Shown here: positions 49,334-61,849 of the stretch, one piece after another
Layout of the letters: each line of letters opens with the position of its first letter
Position numbering within the stretch: the first letter of the stretch is position 1
NCBI GenBank assembly: GCA_946902985.2
Contig: CAMPQE020000055.1
Coordinates: 372,001 to 436,000, forward strand
Origin: Meconema thalassinum
Lineage: Eukaryota; Arthropoda; Insecta; Orthoptera; Tettigoniidae
DNA: 64,000 bases
Direction: 5' to 3'
Notes under the pieces: model-generated
Seen by the model: only the letters and a program-made list of their open reading frames with translations
Database searches by the model: none
What the model was told of the DNA's origin: nothing
Program-made: the position numbers and the translations under genes

Positions 49334-52163
49334 GGAGGCCAAGGGGACGTAGCGCCAAGGCCGTGATCCGAGAGGAGTGGGTGAAGATTGTCCAGGAGGC
49401 CAAAGGGGCTGCAGCGCCAAGGCCGTGATCCGAGAGGAATGGGTGAAGATTGTCCAGGAGGCCAAGGGGGCTGCAGCGCCAAGGCCGTGATCCGAGAGGA
49501 GTGGGTGAAGATTGTCCAGGAGGCCAAGGGGGTTGCAGCACCAAGGCCGTGATCCGAGGGGAGTGGGTGAAGATTGTCCAGGAGGCCAAGGGGGCTGCAG
49601 CGCCAAGGCCGTGATCCAAGAGGAGTGGCTGAAGACTGTCCAGGAGGCCAAGGGGGCTGCAGCACCATGGCCGTGATCCGAGAGGGGAGGCTGAAGATTG
49701 TCCAGGAGGCCAAGGGGGCTGCAGCGCCAAGGCCGTGATCCGAGAGGAGTGGGTGAAGATTGTCCAGGAGGCCAAGGGGGCTGCAGCGCCAAGGCCGTGA
49801 TCCGAGAGGAGTGGGTGAAGATTGTCCAGGAGGCCAAGGGGGCTGGAGCACCAAGGCCGTGATCCGAGAGGAGTGGGTGAATATTGTCCCGGTGGGCAAG
49901 GGGTTGTAGCGCCAAGGCCGTGATCCGAGAGGAGAGGGTGAAGATTGTCCAGGAGGCCAAGGGGGCGTAGCGCTAAGGCCGTGTTCCGAAAGGAGTGGGT
50001 GAAGATTGTCCAGGAGGCCAAGGGGACGTAGCGCCTAGGCCGTGATACGAGAGGAGTGGGTGAAGTTTGTCCAGGAGGCCAAGGGGGCTGCAGCGCCAAG
50101 TCCGTGATCCGAGAGGAGTGGCTGAAGAATGTCCAGGAGGCCAAAGGGGCGTAGCGCCAAGGCCGTGATCCGAGAGGAGTGGGTGAAGATTGTCCAGGAG
50201 GCCAAGGGGACGTAGCACCAAGGCCGTGATCCGAGAGGAGTGGGTGAAGATTGTCCAGGAGGCCAAGGGGACGTAGCGCCAAGGCCGTGATCCGAGAGGA
50301 GTGGGTGAAGATTGTCCAGGAGGCCAAAGGGGCTGCAGCGCCAAGGCCGTGATCAAGAGGAGTGGGTGAAGATTGTCCAGGAGGCCAAGGGGGCTGCAGC
50401 GACAAGGCCGTGATCCGAGAGGAGTGGGTGAAGATTGTCCAGGAGTCCAAGGGGGCTGCAGCACCAAGGCCGTGATCCGAGGGGAGTGGGTTAAGATTGT
50501 CCAGGAGGCCAAGGGGGCTGCAGCGCCAAGGCCGTGATCCAAGAGGAGTGGCTGAAGACTGTCCAGGAGGCCAAGGGGGCTGCAGCACCATGGCCGTGAT
50601 CCGAGAGGGGTGGCTGAAGATTGTCCAGGAGGCCAAGGGGGCTGCACCGCCAAGGCCGTGATCCGAGAGGAGTGGGTGAAGATTGTCCAGGAGGCCAAGG
50701 GGGCTGCAGCGCCAAGGCCGTGATCCGAGACGAGTGGGTGAAGATTGTCCAGGAGGCCAAGGGGGCTGCAGCACCAAGGCCGTGATCCGAGAGGAGTGGG
50801 TGAAGATTGTCCCGGTGGCCAAGGGGATGTAGCGCCAAGGCCGTGATCCGAGAGGAGTGGGTGAAGTTTGTCCAGGAGGCCAAGGCGGCGTAGCGCCAAG
50901 GCCATGTTCCGAAAGGAGTGGGTGAAGATTGTCCAGGAGGCCAAGGGGACGTAGCGCCAGGCCGTGATCCGAGAGGAGTGGGTGAAGTTTGTCCAGGAGG
51001 CCAAGGAGGCTGCAGCGCTAAGTCCGTGATCCGAGAGGAGTGGCTGAAGAATGTCCAGGAGGCCAAGGGGGCGTAGCGCCAAGGACGTGATCCGAGGGGA
51101 GTGGGTGAAGATTGTCCAGGAGGCCAAGGGGACGTAGCACCAAGGCCGTGATCCGAGAGGAGTGGGTGAAGATTGTCCAGGAGGCCAAGGGGGCTCTAGC
51201 GCCAAGGCCGTGATCCGAGAGGAGTGGGTGAAGATTGTCTAGGAGGCCAAGGGGGCTGTAGCGCCAAGGCCGTGATCCGAGAGGAGTGGGTGAAAATTGT
51301 CCAGGAGGCCAAGGGGGCTGTAACGCCAAGGCCGTGTACCGAGAGGAGTGGGTGAAGATTGTCTAGGAGGCCAAGGGGGCCTAGCGCCAAGGCCGTGATC
51401 CGAGAGGAGTGGGTGAAGATTGTCCAGGAGCCCAAGGGGACGTAGCGCCAAGGCCGTGATCCGAGAGGAGTGGGTGAAGATTGTCCAGGAGGCCAAGAGG
51501 GCGTAGCGCCAAGGCCGTGATCCGAGAGGAGTGGGTGAAGATTGTCCAGGAGGCCTAGGGGGCTGTAGCGCCAAGGCCGTGATCCGAGAGGAGTGGGTGA
51601 AGATTTTCCAGGTGGCCAAGGGGGCGTAGCGCCAAGGCCGTGATCCGAGAGGAGTGGGTGAAGATTGTCCAGGAGACCAAGGGGGTGTAGAGCCAAGGCC
51701 GTGATCCGAGAGGTGTGGCTGATGATTGTCCTGGAGGCCAAGGGGGCGTAGCACCAAGGCCGTGATCCGAGAGGAGTGGGTGAAGATTGTCCTGGAGGCC
51801 AAGGGGACGTAGCGCCAAGGCCGTGATCCGAGAGGAGTGGGTGAAGATTGTCCAGGAGGCCAAAGGGGCTGCAGCGCCAAGGCCGTGATCCGAGAGGAGT
51901 GGGTGAAGATTGTCCAGGAGGCCAAGGGGGCTGCAGCGCCAAGGCCGTGATCCGAGAGGAGTGGGTGAAGATTTTCCAGGAGGCCAAGGGGGCTGCAGCA
52001 CCAAGGCCGTGATCCGAGGGGAGTGGGTGAAGATTGTCCAGGAGGCCAAGGGGGCTGCAGCGCTAAGTCCGTGATCCGAGAGGAGTGGCTGAAGAATGTC
52101 CAGGAGGACAAGGGGGCGTAGCGCCAAGGCCGTGATCCGAGAGGAGTGGGTGAAGATTGTCCA
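49334..52163 (+). repeat. Nested 2,830-bp tandem duplication, left copy
   Basis: Aligns with 52,164-54,993 at offset 2,830 (46 monomers). The match runs from 49,334 to 52,260, so about 97 bp are shared across the junction. It carries two changes absent from the 5.3-kb left copy: T at 51,364 (C at 46,070) and C at 51,381 (G at 46,087). Together these create a GTCTAGG plus GCCTAGCG monomer. Confidence 0.9.
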
Positions 52164-54993
52164 GGAGGCCAAGGGGACGTAGCGCCAAGGCCGTGATCCG
52201 AGAGGAGTGGGTGAAGATTGTCCAGGAGGCCAAAGGGGCTGCAGCGCCAAGGCCGTGATCCGAGAGGAATGGGTGAAGATTGTCCAGGAGGCCAAGGGGG
52301 CTGCAGCGCCAAGGCCGTGATCCGAGAGGAGTGGGTGAAGATTGTCCAGGAGGCCAAGGGGGTTGCAGCACCAAGGCCGTGATCCGAGGGGAGTGGGTGA
52401 AGATTGTCCAGGAGGCCAAGGGGGCTGCAGCGCCAAGGCCGTGATCCAAGAGGAGTGGCTGAAGACTGTCCAGGAGGCCAAGGGGGCTGCAGCACCATGG
52501 CCGTGATCCGAGAGGGGAGGCTGAAGATTGTCCAGGAGGCCAAGGGGGCTGCAGCGCCAAGGCCGTGATCCGAGAGGAGTGGGTGAAGATTGTCCAGGAG
52601 GCCAAGGGGGCTGCAGCGCCAAGGCCGTGATCCGAGAGGAGTGGGTGAAGATTGTCCAGGAGGCCAAGGGGGCTGGAGCACCAAGGCCGTGATCCGAGAG
52701 GAGTGGGTGAATATTGTCCCGGTGGGCAAGGGGTTGTAGCGCCAAGGCCGTGATCCGAGAGGAGAGGGTGAAGATTGTCCAGGAGGCCAAGGGGGCGTAG
52801 CGCTAAGGCCGTGTTCCGAAAGGAGTGGGTGAAGATTGTCCAGGAGGCCAAGGGGACGTAGCGCCTAGGCCGTGATACGAGAGGAGTGGGTGAAGTTTGT
52901 CCAGGAGGCCAAGGGGGCTGCAGCGCCAAGTCCGTGATCCGAGAGGAGTGGCTGAAGAATGTCCAGGAGGCCAAAGGGGCGTAGCGCCAAGGCCGTGATC
53001 CGAGAGGAGTGGGTGAAGATTGTCCAGGAGGCCAAGGGGACGTAGCACCAAGGCCGTGATCCGAGAGGAGTGGGTGAAGATTGTCCAGGAGGCCAAGGGG
53101 ACGTAGCGCCAAGGCCGTGATCCGAGAGGAGTGGGTGAAGATTGTCCAGGAGGCCAAAGGGGCTGCAGCGCCAAGGCCGTGATCAAGAGGAGTGGGTGAA
53201 GATTGTCCAGGAGGCCAAGGGGGCTGCAGCGACAAGGCCGTGATCCGAGAGGAGTGGGTGAAGATTGTCCAGGAGTCCAAGGGGGCTGCAGCACCAAGGC
53301 CGTGATCCGAGGGGAGTGGGTTAAGATTGTCCAGGAGGCCAAGGGGGCTGCAGCGCCAAGGCCGTGATCCAAGAGGAGTGGCTGAAGACTGTCCAGGAGG
53401 CCAAGGGGGCTGCAGCACCATGGCCGTGATCCGAGAGGGGTGGCTGAAGATTGTCCAGGAGGCCAAGGGGGCTGCACCGCCAAGGCCGTGATCCGAGAGG
53501 AGTGGGTGAAGATTGTCCAGGAGGCCAAGGGGGCTGCAGCGCCAAGGCCGTGATCCGAGACGAGTGGGTGAAGATTGTCCAGGAGGCCAAGGGGGCTGCA
53601 GCACCAAGGCCGTGATCCGAGAGGAGTGGGTGAAGATTGTCCCGGTGGCCAAGGGGATGTAGCGCCAAGGCCGTGATCCGAGAGGAGTGGGTGAAGTTTG
53701 TCCAGGAGGCCAAGGCGGCGTAGCGCCAAGGCCATGTTCCGAAAGGAGTGGGTGAAGATTGTCCAGGAGACCAAGGGGACGTAGCGCCAGGCCGTGATCC
53801 GAGAGGAGTGGGTGAAGTTTGTCCAGGAGGCCAAGGAGGCTGCAGCGCTAAGTCCGTGATCCGAGAGGAGTGGCTGAAGAATGTCCAGGAGGCCAAGGGG
53901 GCGTAGCGCCAAGGACGTGATCCGAGGGGAGTGGGTGAAGATTGTCCAGGAGGCCAAGGGGACGTAGCACCAAGGCCGTGATCCGAGAGGAGTGGGTGAA
54001 GATTGTCCAGGAGGCCAAGGGGGCTCTAGCGCCAAGGCCGTGATCCGAGAGGAGTGGGTGAAGATTGTCTAGGAGGCCAAGGGGGCTGTAGCGCCAAGGC
54101 CGTGATCCGAGAGGAGTGGGTGAAAATTGTCCAGGAGGCCAAGGGGGCTGTAACGCCAAGGCCGTGTACCGAGAGGAGTGGGTGAAGATTGTCTAGGAGG
54201 CCAAGGGGGCCTAGCGCCAAGGCCGTGATCCGAGAGGAGTGGGTGAAGATTGTCCAGGAGCCCAAGGGGACGTAGCGCCAAGGCCGTGATCCGAGAGGAG
54301 TGGGTGAAGATTGTCCAGGAGGCCAAGAGGGCGTAGCGCCAAGGCCGTGATCCGAGAGGAGTGGGTGAAGATTGTCCAGGAGGCCTAGGGGGCTGTAGCG
54401 CCAAGGCCGTGATCCGAGAGGAGTGGGTGAAGATTTTCCAGGTGGCCAAGGGGGCGTAGCGCCAAGGCCGTGATCCGAGAGGAGTGGGTGAAGATTGTCC
54501 AGGAGACCAAGGGGGTGTAGAGCCAAGGCCGTGATCCGAGAGGTGTGGCTGATGATTGTCCTGGAGGCCAAGGGGGCGTAGCACCAAGGCCGTGATCCGA
54601 GAGGAGTGGGTGAAGATTGTCCTGGAGGCCAAGGGGACGTAGCGCCAAGGCCGTGATCCGAGAGGAGTGGGTGAAGATTGTCCAGGAGGCCAAAGGGGCT
54701 GCAGCGCCAAGGCCGTGATCCGAGAGGAGTGGGTGAAGATTGTCCAGGAGGCCAAGGGGGCTGCAGCGCCAAGGCCGTGATCCGAGAGGAGTGGGTGAAG
54801 ATTTTCCAGGAGGCCAAGGGGGCTGCAGCACCAAGGCCGTGATCCGAGGGGAGTGGGTGAAGATTGTCCAGGAGGCCAAGGGGGCTGCAGCGCTAAGTCC
54901 GTGATCCGAGAGGAGTGGCTGAAGAATGTCCAGGAGGACAAGGGGGCGTAGCGCCAAGGCCGTGATCCGAGAGGAGTGGGTGAAGATTGTCCA
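52164..54993 (+). repeat. Nested 2,830-bp tandem duplication, right copy
   Basis: Inherits the same two derived bases at 54,194 and 54,211, so it was made after those mutations. A change private to this copy is A at 53,770 (G at 50,940), giving CAGGAGACCAAG. M3 is at 52,715. Confidence 0.9.
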
Positions 54994-56408
54994 GGAGGCC
55001 AAGGGGACGTAGCGCCAAGGCCGTGATCCGAGAGGAGTGGGTGAAGATTGTCCAGGAGGCCAAAGGGGCTGCAGCGCCAAGGCCGTGATCAAGAGGAGTG
55101 GGTGAAGATTGTCCAGGAGGCCAAGGGGGCTGCAGCGACAAGGCCGTGATCCGAGAGGAGTGGGTGAAGATTGTCCAGGAGTCCAAGGGGGCTGCAGCAC
55201 CAAGGCCGTGATCCGAGGGGAGTGGGTGAAGATTGTCCAGGAGGCCAAGGGGGCTGAAGCGCCAAGGCCGTGATCCAAGAGGAGTGGCTGAAGACTGTCC
55301 AGGAGGCCAAGGGGCTGCAGCACCATGGCCGTGATCCGAGAGGGGTGGCTGAAGATTGTCCAGGAGGCCAAGGGGGCTGCACCGCCAAGGCCGTGATCCG
55401 AGAGGAGTGGGTGAAGATTGTCCAGGAGGCCAAGGGGGCTGCAGCGCCAAGGCCGTGATCCGAGACGAGTGGGTGAAGATTGTCCAGGAGGCCAAGGGGG
55501 CTGCAGCACAAAGGCCGTGATCCGAGAGGAGTGGGTGAAGATTGTCCCGGTGGCCAAGGGGATGTAGCGCCAAGGCCGTGATCCGAGAGGAGTGGGTGAA
55601 GTTTGTCCAGGAGGCCAAGGCGGCGTAGCGCCAAGGCCATGTTCCGAAAGGAGTGGGTGAAGATTGTCCAGGAGGCCAAGGGGACGTAGCGCCAAGGCCG
55701 TGATCCGAGAGGAGTGGGTGAAGTTTGTCCAGGAGGCCAAGGATGCTGCAGCGCCAAGTCCGTGATCCGAGAGGAGTGGCTGAAGAATGTCCAGGAGGCC
55801 AAGGGGGCGTAGCGCCAAGGCCGTGATCCGAGGGGAGTGGGTGAAGATTGTCCAGGAGGCCAAGGGGACGTAGCACCAAGGCCGTGATCCGAGAGGAGTG
55901 GGTGAAGATTGTCCAGGAGGCCAAGGGGGCTCTAGCGCCAAGGCCGTGATCCGAGAGGAGTGGGTGAAGATTGTCTAGGAGGCCAAGGGGGCTGTAGCGC
56001 CAAGGCCGTGATCCGAGAGGAGTGGGTGAAAATTGTCCAGGAGGCCAAGGGGGCTGTAACGCCAAGGCCGTGATCCGAGAGGAGTGGGTGAAGATTGTCC
56101 AGGAGGCCAAAGGGGCTGCAGCGCCAAGGCCGTGATCAAGAGGAGTGGGTGAAGATTGTCCAGGAGGCCAAGGGGGCTGCAGCGACAAGCCCGTGATCCG
56201 AGAGGAGTGGGTGAAGATTGTCCAGGAGTCCAAGGGGGCTGCAGCACCAAGGCCGTGATCCGAGGGGAGTGGGTGAAGATTGTCCAGGAGGCCAAGGGGG
56301 CTGCAGCGCCAAGGCCGTGATCCAAGAGGAGTGGCTGAAGACTGTCCAGGAGGCCAAGGGGGCTGCAGCACCATGGCCGTGATCCGAGAGGGGTGGCTGA
56401 AGATTGTC

Positions 56409-56791
56409 CAGGAGGCCAAGGGGGCTGCACCGCCAAGGCCGTGATCCGAGAGGAGTGGGTGAAGATTGTCCAGGAGGCCAAGGGGGCTGCAGCGCCAAGG
56501 CCGTGATCCGAGACGAGTGGGTGAAGATTGTCCAGGAGGCCAAGGGGGCTGCAGCACCAAGGCCGTGATCCGAGAGGAGTGGGTGAAGATTGTCCCGGTG
56601 GCCAAGGGGATGTAGCGCCAAGGCCGTGATCCGAGAGGAGTGGGTGAAGTTTGTCCAGGAGGCCAAGGCGGCGTAGCGCCAAGGCCATGTTCCGAAAGGA
56701 GTGGGTGAAGATTGTCCAGGAGGCCAAGGGGACGTAGCGCCAAGGCCGTGATCCGAGAGGAGTGGGTGAAGTTTGTCCAGGAGGCCAAGGA
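56409..56791 (+). repeat. Short array segment between duplications
   Basis: Ordinary monomers in the order also seen at about 39,000-39,370, with a GCACCGCC-tailed monomer, a GAGACGAGTGG monomer, a GTCCCGGTGGCC monomer and a GGCCATGTTCCG monomer. Nothing else is present. Confidence 0.75.
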
Positions 56792-59320
56792 GGCTGCAGC
56801 GCCAAGTCCGTGATCCGAGAGGAGTGGCTGAAGAATGTCCAGGAGGCCAAGGGGGCGTAGCGCCAAGGCCGTGATCCGAGGGGAGTGGGTGAAGATTGTC
56901 CAGGAGGCCAAGGGGACGTAGCACCAAGGCCGTGATCCGAGAGGAGTGAGTGAAGATTGTCCAGTAGGCCAAGGGGGCTCTAGCGCCAAGGCCGTGATCC
57001 GAGAGGAGTGGGTGAAGATTGTCTAGGAGGCCAAGGGGGCTGTAGCGCCAAGGCCGTGATCCGAGAGGAGTGGGTGAAAATTGTCCAGGAGGCCAAGGGG
57101 GCTGTAACGCCAAGGCCGTGTACCGAGAGGAGTGGGTGAAGATTGTCCAGGAGGCCAAGGGGGCGTAGCGCCAAGGCCGTGATCCGAGAGGAGTGGGTGA
57201 AGATTGTCCAGGAGCCCAAGGGGACGTAGCTCCAAGACCGTGATCCGAGAGGAGTGGGTGAAGATTGTCCAGGAGGCCAAGAGGGCGTAGCGCCAAGGCC
57301 GTGATCCGAGAGGAGTGGGTGAAGATTGTCCAGGTGGCCAAGGGGCTGTAGCGCCAAGGCCGTGATCCGAGAGGAGTGGGTGAAGATTGTCCAGGTGGCC
57401 AAGGGGGCTGTAGCGCCAAGGCCGTGATCCGAGAGGAGTGGCTGAAGATTGTCCAGGAGGCCAAGGGGGCTGTAGCGCCAAGGCCGTGATCCGAGAGGAG
57501 TGGCTGAAGATTGTCCAGAAGCCCAAGGGGGCTGTAGCGCCAAGGCCGTGATCCGAGAGGAGTGGCTGAAGATTGTCCAGGAGGCCAAGGGAGCTGCAGC
57601 GCCAAGGCCGTGATCCGAGAGGAGTGGCTGAAGATTGTCCAGGAGGCCAAGGGGGCTGTAGCGCCAAGGCCTTGTCCGAGAGGAGTGGGTGAGGATTGTC
57701 CAGGTGGCCAAGGGGGCTGTTGCCAAGGTGGTGATCCGAGAGGAGTGGCTGAAGAATGTCCAGGAGGCTAAGGGGGTGTAGCGCCAAGGCCGTGATCCGA
57801 GAGGAGTGGCTGAAGATTGTCCAGGAGGCCAAGGGGGTGTAGCGCCAAGGCCGTGATGCGAGAGGAGTGGCCGAAGATTGTCCAGGAGGCCAAGGGGGCT
57901 GTAGCGCCAAGGCCGTGATCCGAGAGGAATGGCTGAAGATTGTCCAGGAGGCCAAGGGGGCTGCAGCGCCAAGGCCGTGATCCGAAAGGAGTGGGTGGAG
58001 ATTGTCCAGGAGGCCAAGGGGGCTGCAGCGCCAAGGCCGTGATCCGAGAGGAGTGGGTGAAGATTGTCCAGGATTCCAGGGGGGCTGCAGCGCCAAGGCC
58101 GTGATCCGAGAGGAGTGGGTGAAGATTGTCCAGGAGTCCAAGGGGGCTCTAGCGCCAAGGCCGTGATCCGAGAGGAGTGGGTGAAGATTGTCCAGGAGGC
58201 CAAGGGGGCTGTAGCGCCAAGGCCGTGATCTAAGAGGAGTGGGTGAAGATTGTCCAGGAGGCCAAGGGGGCTGCAGCGCAAAGGCCATGATCCGAGAGGA
58301 GAGGGTGAAGATTGTTCAGGTGGCCAAAGGGGCTGCAGCGCCAAGGCCGTGATCCGAGAGGAGTGGGTGAAGATTGTCCAGGAGGCCAATGGGGCTGAAG
58401 AGCCAAGGCCGTGATCCGAGAGGAGTGGCTGAAGATTGTCCAGGAGGCCAAGGCGGGCTGTAGCGCCAAGGCCGTGATCCGAGAGGAGTGTGTGGAGATT
58501 GTCCAGGAGGTCAAGGGGGCTGCAGCGATAAGGCCGTGATCCGAGAGGAGTGGCTGAAGATTGTCCAGGAGGCCAAGGGGGCTGTAGCGCCAAGGCCGTG
58601 ATCCGAGAGGAGTGAGTGAAGATTGTCCAGGAGGCCAAGGGGCTGTAGCGCCAAGGCCGTGATCCGAGAGGAGTGGCTGAAGATTGTCCAGGAGGCCAAG
58701 GGGGCTCCAGCCCCAAGGCCGTAATCCGAGAGGAGTGGGTGAAGATTGTCCAGGAGGCCAAGGGGGCTGCAGCGCCAAGGCCGTGATCCGAGAGGAGTGG
58801 GTGAAGATTGTCCAGAGGGCCAAGGGGGCTGTAGCGCCAAGGCCGTGATCCGAGAGGAGTGGGTGATGATTGTCCAGGAGGCCAAGGGGCTGTAGCGCCA
58901 AGGCCGTGATCCGAGAGGAGTGGCTGAAGATTGTCCAGGAGTCCAAGGGGCTGTAGCGCCAAGGCCGTGATCCGAGAGGAGTGGCTGAAGATTGTCCAGG
59001 AGGCCAAGGGGGCTGCAGCGCCAAGGCCGTGATCCGAGAGGTGAGGGTGCAGATTGTCCAGGAGGCCAAGGGGGCTGTAGGGCCAAGGCCGTGATCCGAG
59101 AGGAGTGGGTGAAGATTGTCCAGGAGGCCAAGGGGGCTGTAGCGCCAAGGCCGTGATCCGAGAGGAGTGGGTGAAGATTGTCTAGGAGGCCAAGGGGAGT
59201 GTAGCGGCAAGGCCGTGATCTGAGAGGGGTGGCTGAAGATTGTCCAGGAGGCCAAGGGGGCTGCAGCGCCAAGGCCGTGATCCGAGAGGAGTGGCTGAAG
59301 ATTGTCCAGGTGGCCAATGG
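56792..59320 (+). repeat. 2,529-bp tandem duplication, left copy
   Basis: Aligns at offset 2,529 (41 monomers) with 59,321 onward; the match begins at 56,792 and holds to 59,294. Contains M2 57,720 and M1 59,180. After 59,294 the left copy jumps directly to the TGGCCAATGG monomer at 59,311-59,320. The right copy reaches the same monomer three monomers (186 bp) later, at about 62,026-62,035. Confidence 0.9.
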
Positions 59321-61849
59321 GGCTGCAGCGCCAAGTCCGTGATCCGAGAGGAGTGGCTGAAGAATGTCCAGGAGGCCAAGGGGGCGTAGCGCCAAGGCCG
59401 TGATCCGAGGGGAGTGGGTGAAGATTGTCCAGGAGGCCAAGGGGACGTAGCACCAAGGCCGTGATCCGAGAGGAGTGAGTGAAGATTGTCCAGGAGGCCA
59501 AGGGGGCTCTAGCGCCAAGGCCGTGATCCGAGAGGAGTGGGTGAAGATTGTCTAGGAGGCCAAGGGGGCTGTAGCGCCAAGGCCGTGATCCGAGAGGAGT
59601 GGGTGAAAATTGTTCAGGAGGCCAAGGGGGCTGTAACGCCAAGGCCGTGTACCGAGAGGAGTGGGTGAAGATTGTCCAGGAGGCCAAGGGGGCGTAGCGC
59701 CAAGGCCGTGATCCGAGAGGAGTGGGTGAAGATTGTCCAGGAGCCCAAGGGGACGTAGCTCCAAGACCGTGATCCGAGAGGAGTGGGTGAAGATTGTCCA
59801 GGAGGCCAAGAGGGCGTAGCGCCAAGGCCGTGATCCGAGAGGAGTGGGTGAAGATTGTCCAGGTGGCCAAGGGGCTGTAGCGCCAAGGCCGTGATCCGAG
59901 AGGAGTGGGTGAAGATTGTCCAGGTGGCCAAGGGGGCTGTAGCGCCAAGGCCGTGATCCGAGAGGAGTGGCTGAAGATTGTCCAGGAGGCCAAGGGGGCT
60001 GTAGCGCCAAGGCCGTGATCCGAGAGGAGTGGCTGAAGATTGTCCAGAAGCCCAAGGGGGCTGTAGCGCCAAGGCCGTGATCCGAGAGGAGTGGCTGAAG
60101 ATTGTCCAGGAGGCCAAGGGAGCTGCAGCGCCAAGGCCGTGATCCGAGAGGAGTGGCTGAAGATTGTCCAGGAGGCCAAGGGGGCTGTAGCGCCAAGGCC
60201 TTGTCCGAGAGGAGTGGGTGAAGATTGTCCAGGTGGCCAAGGGGGCTGTTGCCAAGGTGGTGATCCGAGAGGAGTGGCTGAAGAATGTCCAGGAGGCTAA
60301 GGGGGTGTAGCGCCAAGGCCGTGATCCGAGAGGAGTGGCTGAAGATTGTCCAGGAGGCCAAGGGGGTGTAGCGCCAAGGCCGTGATGCGAGAGGAGTGGC
60401 CGAAGATTGTCCAGGAGGCCAAGGGGGCTGTAGCGCCAAGGCCGTGATCCGAGAGGAATGGCTGAAGATTGTCCAGGAGGCCAAGGGGGCTGCAGCGCCA
60501 AGGCCGTGATCCGAAAGGAGTGGGTGGAGATTGTCCAGGAGGCCAAGGGGGCTGCAGCGCCAAGGCCGTGATCCGAGAGGAGTGGGTGAAGATTGTCCAG
60601 GATTCCAGGGGGGCTGCAGCGCCAAGGCCGTGATCCGAGAGGAGTGGGTGAAGATTGTCCAGGAGTCCAAGGGGGCTCTAGCGCCAAGGCCGTGATCCGA
60701 GAGGAGTGGGTGAAGATTGTCCAGGAGGCCAAGGGGGCTGTAGCGCCAAGGCCGTGATCTAAGAGGAGTGGGTGAAGATTGTCCAGGAGGCCAAGGGGGC
60801 TGCAGCGCAAAGGCCATGATCCGAGAGGAGAGGGTGAAGATTGTTCAGGTGGCCAAAGGGGCTGCAGCGCCAAGGCCGTGATCCGAGAGGAGTGGGTGAA
60901 GATTGTCCAGGAGGCCAATGGGGCTGAAGAGCCAAGGCCGTGATCCGAGAGGAGTGGCTGAAGATTGTCCAGGAGGCCAAGGCGGGCTGTAGCGCCAAGG
61001 CCGTGATCCGAGAGGAGTGTGTGGAGATTGTCCAGGAGGTCAAGGGGGCTGCAGCGATAAGGCCGTGATCCGAGAGGAGTGGCTGAAGATTGTCCAGGAG
61101 GCCAAGGGGGCTGTAGCGCCAAGGCCGTGATCCGAGAGGAGTGAGTGAAGATTGTCCAGGAGGCCAAGGGGCTGTAGCGCCAAGGCCGTGATCCGAGAGG
61201 AGTGGCTGAAGATTGTCCAGGAGGCCAAGGGGGCTCCAGCCCCAAGGCCGTAATCCGAGAGGAGTGGGTGAAGATTGTCCAGGAGGCCAAGGGGGCTGCA
61301 GCGCCAAGGCCGTGATCCGAGAGGAGTGGGTGAAGATTGTCCAGAGGGCCAAGGGGGCTGTAGCGCCAAGGCCGTGATCCGAGAGGAGTGGGTGATGATT
61401 GTCCAGGAGGCCAAGGGGCTGTAGCGCCAAGGCCGTGATCCGAGAGGAGTGGCTGAAGATTGTCCAGGAGTCCAAGGGGCTGTAGCGCCAAGGCCGTGAT
61501 CCGAGAGGAGTGGCTGAAGATTGTCCAGGAGGCCAAGGGGGCTGCAGCGCCAAGGCCGTGATCCGAGAGGTGAGGGTGCAGATTGTCCAGGAGGCCAAGG
61601 GGGCTGTAGGGCCAAGGCCGTGATCCGAGAGGAGTGGGTGAAGATTGTCCAGGAGGCCAAGGGGGCTGTAGCGCCAAGGCCGTGATCCGAGAGGAGTGGG
61701 TGAAGATTGTCTAGGAGGCCAAGGGGAGTGTAGCGGCAAGGCCGTGATCTGAGAGGGGTGGCTGAAGATTGTCCAGGAGGCCAAGGGGGCTGCAGCGCCA
61801 AGGCCGTGATCCGAGAGGAGTGGGTGAAGATTGTCCAGGTGGCCAAGGG
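59321..61849 (+). repeat. 2,529-bp tandem duplication, right copy
   Basis: Contains M2 60,249 and M1 61,709. It begins with a CCAAGTCCGTG monomer, matching 56,802. A private base is T at 59,614 (GTTCAGG, where the left copy reads GTCCAGG). Beyond 61,823 the right copy keeps the longer monomer order found at 42.1 kb, so the left copy is the derived, shortened one. Confidence 0.88.

Larger units (their letters stand above)
48285..56408 (+). repeat. 5,294-bp tandem duplication, right copy expanded to 8,124 bp
   Basis: Contains M3 at 49,885 and 52,715. Its length equals 5,294 + 2,830, because a nested duplication occupies 49,334-54,993. The junction at 48,270-48,340 is chimeric: a GTCTAGGAGG monomer followed by a GTGATGATTG monomer, an order not seen in the left copy. 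Past about 54,994 it follows 46,870-48,284 at offset 8,124. Confidence 0.87.
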
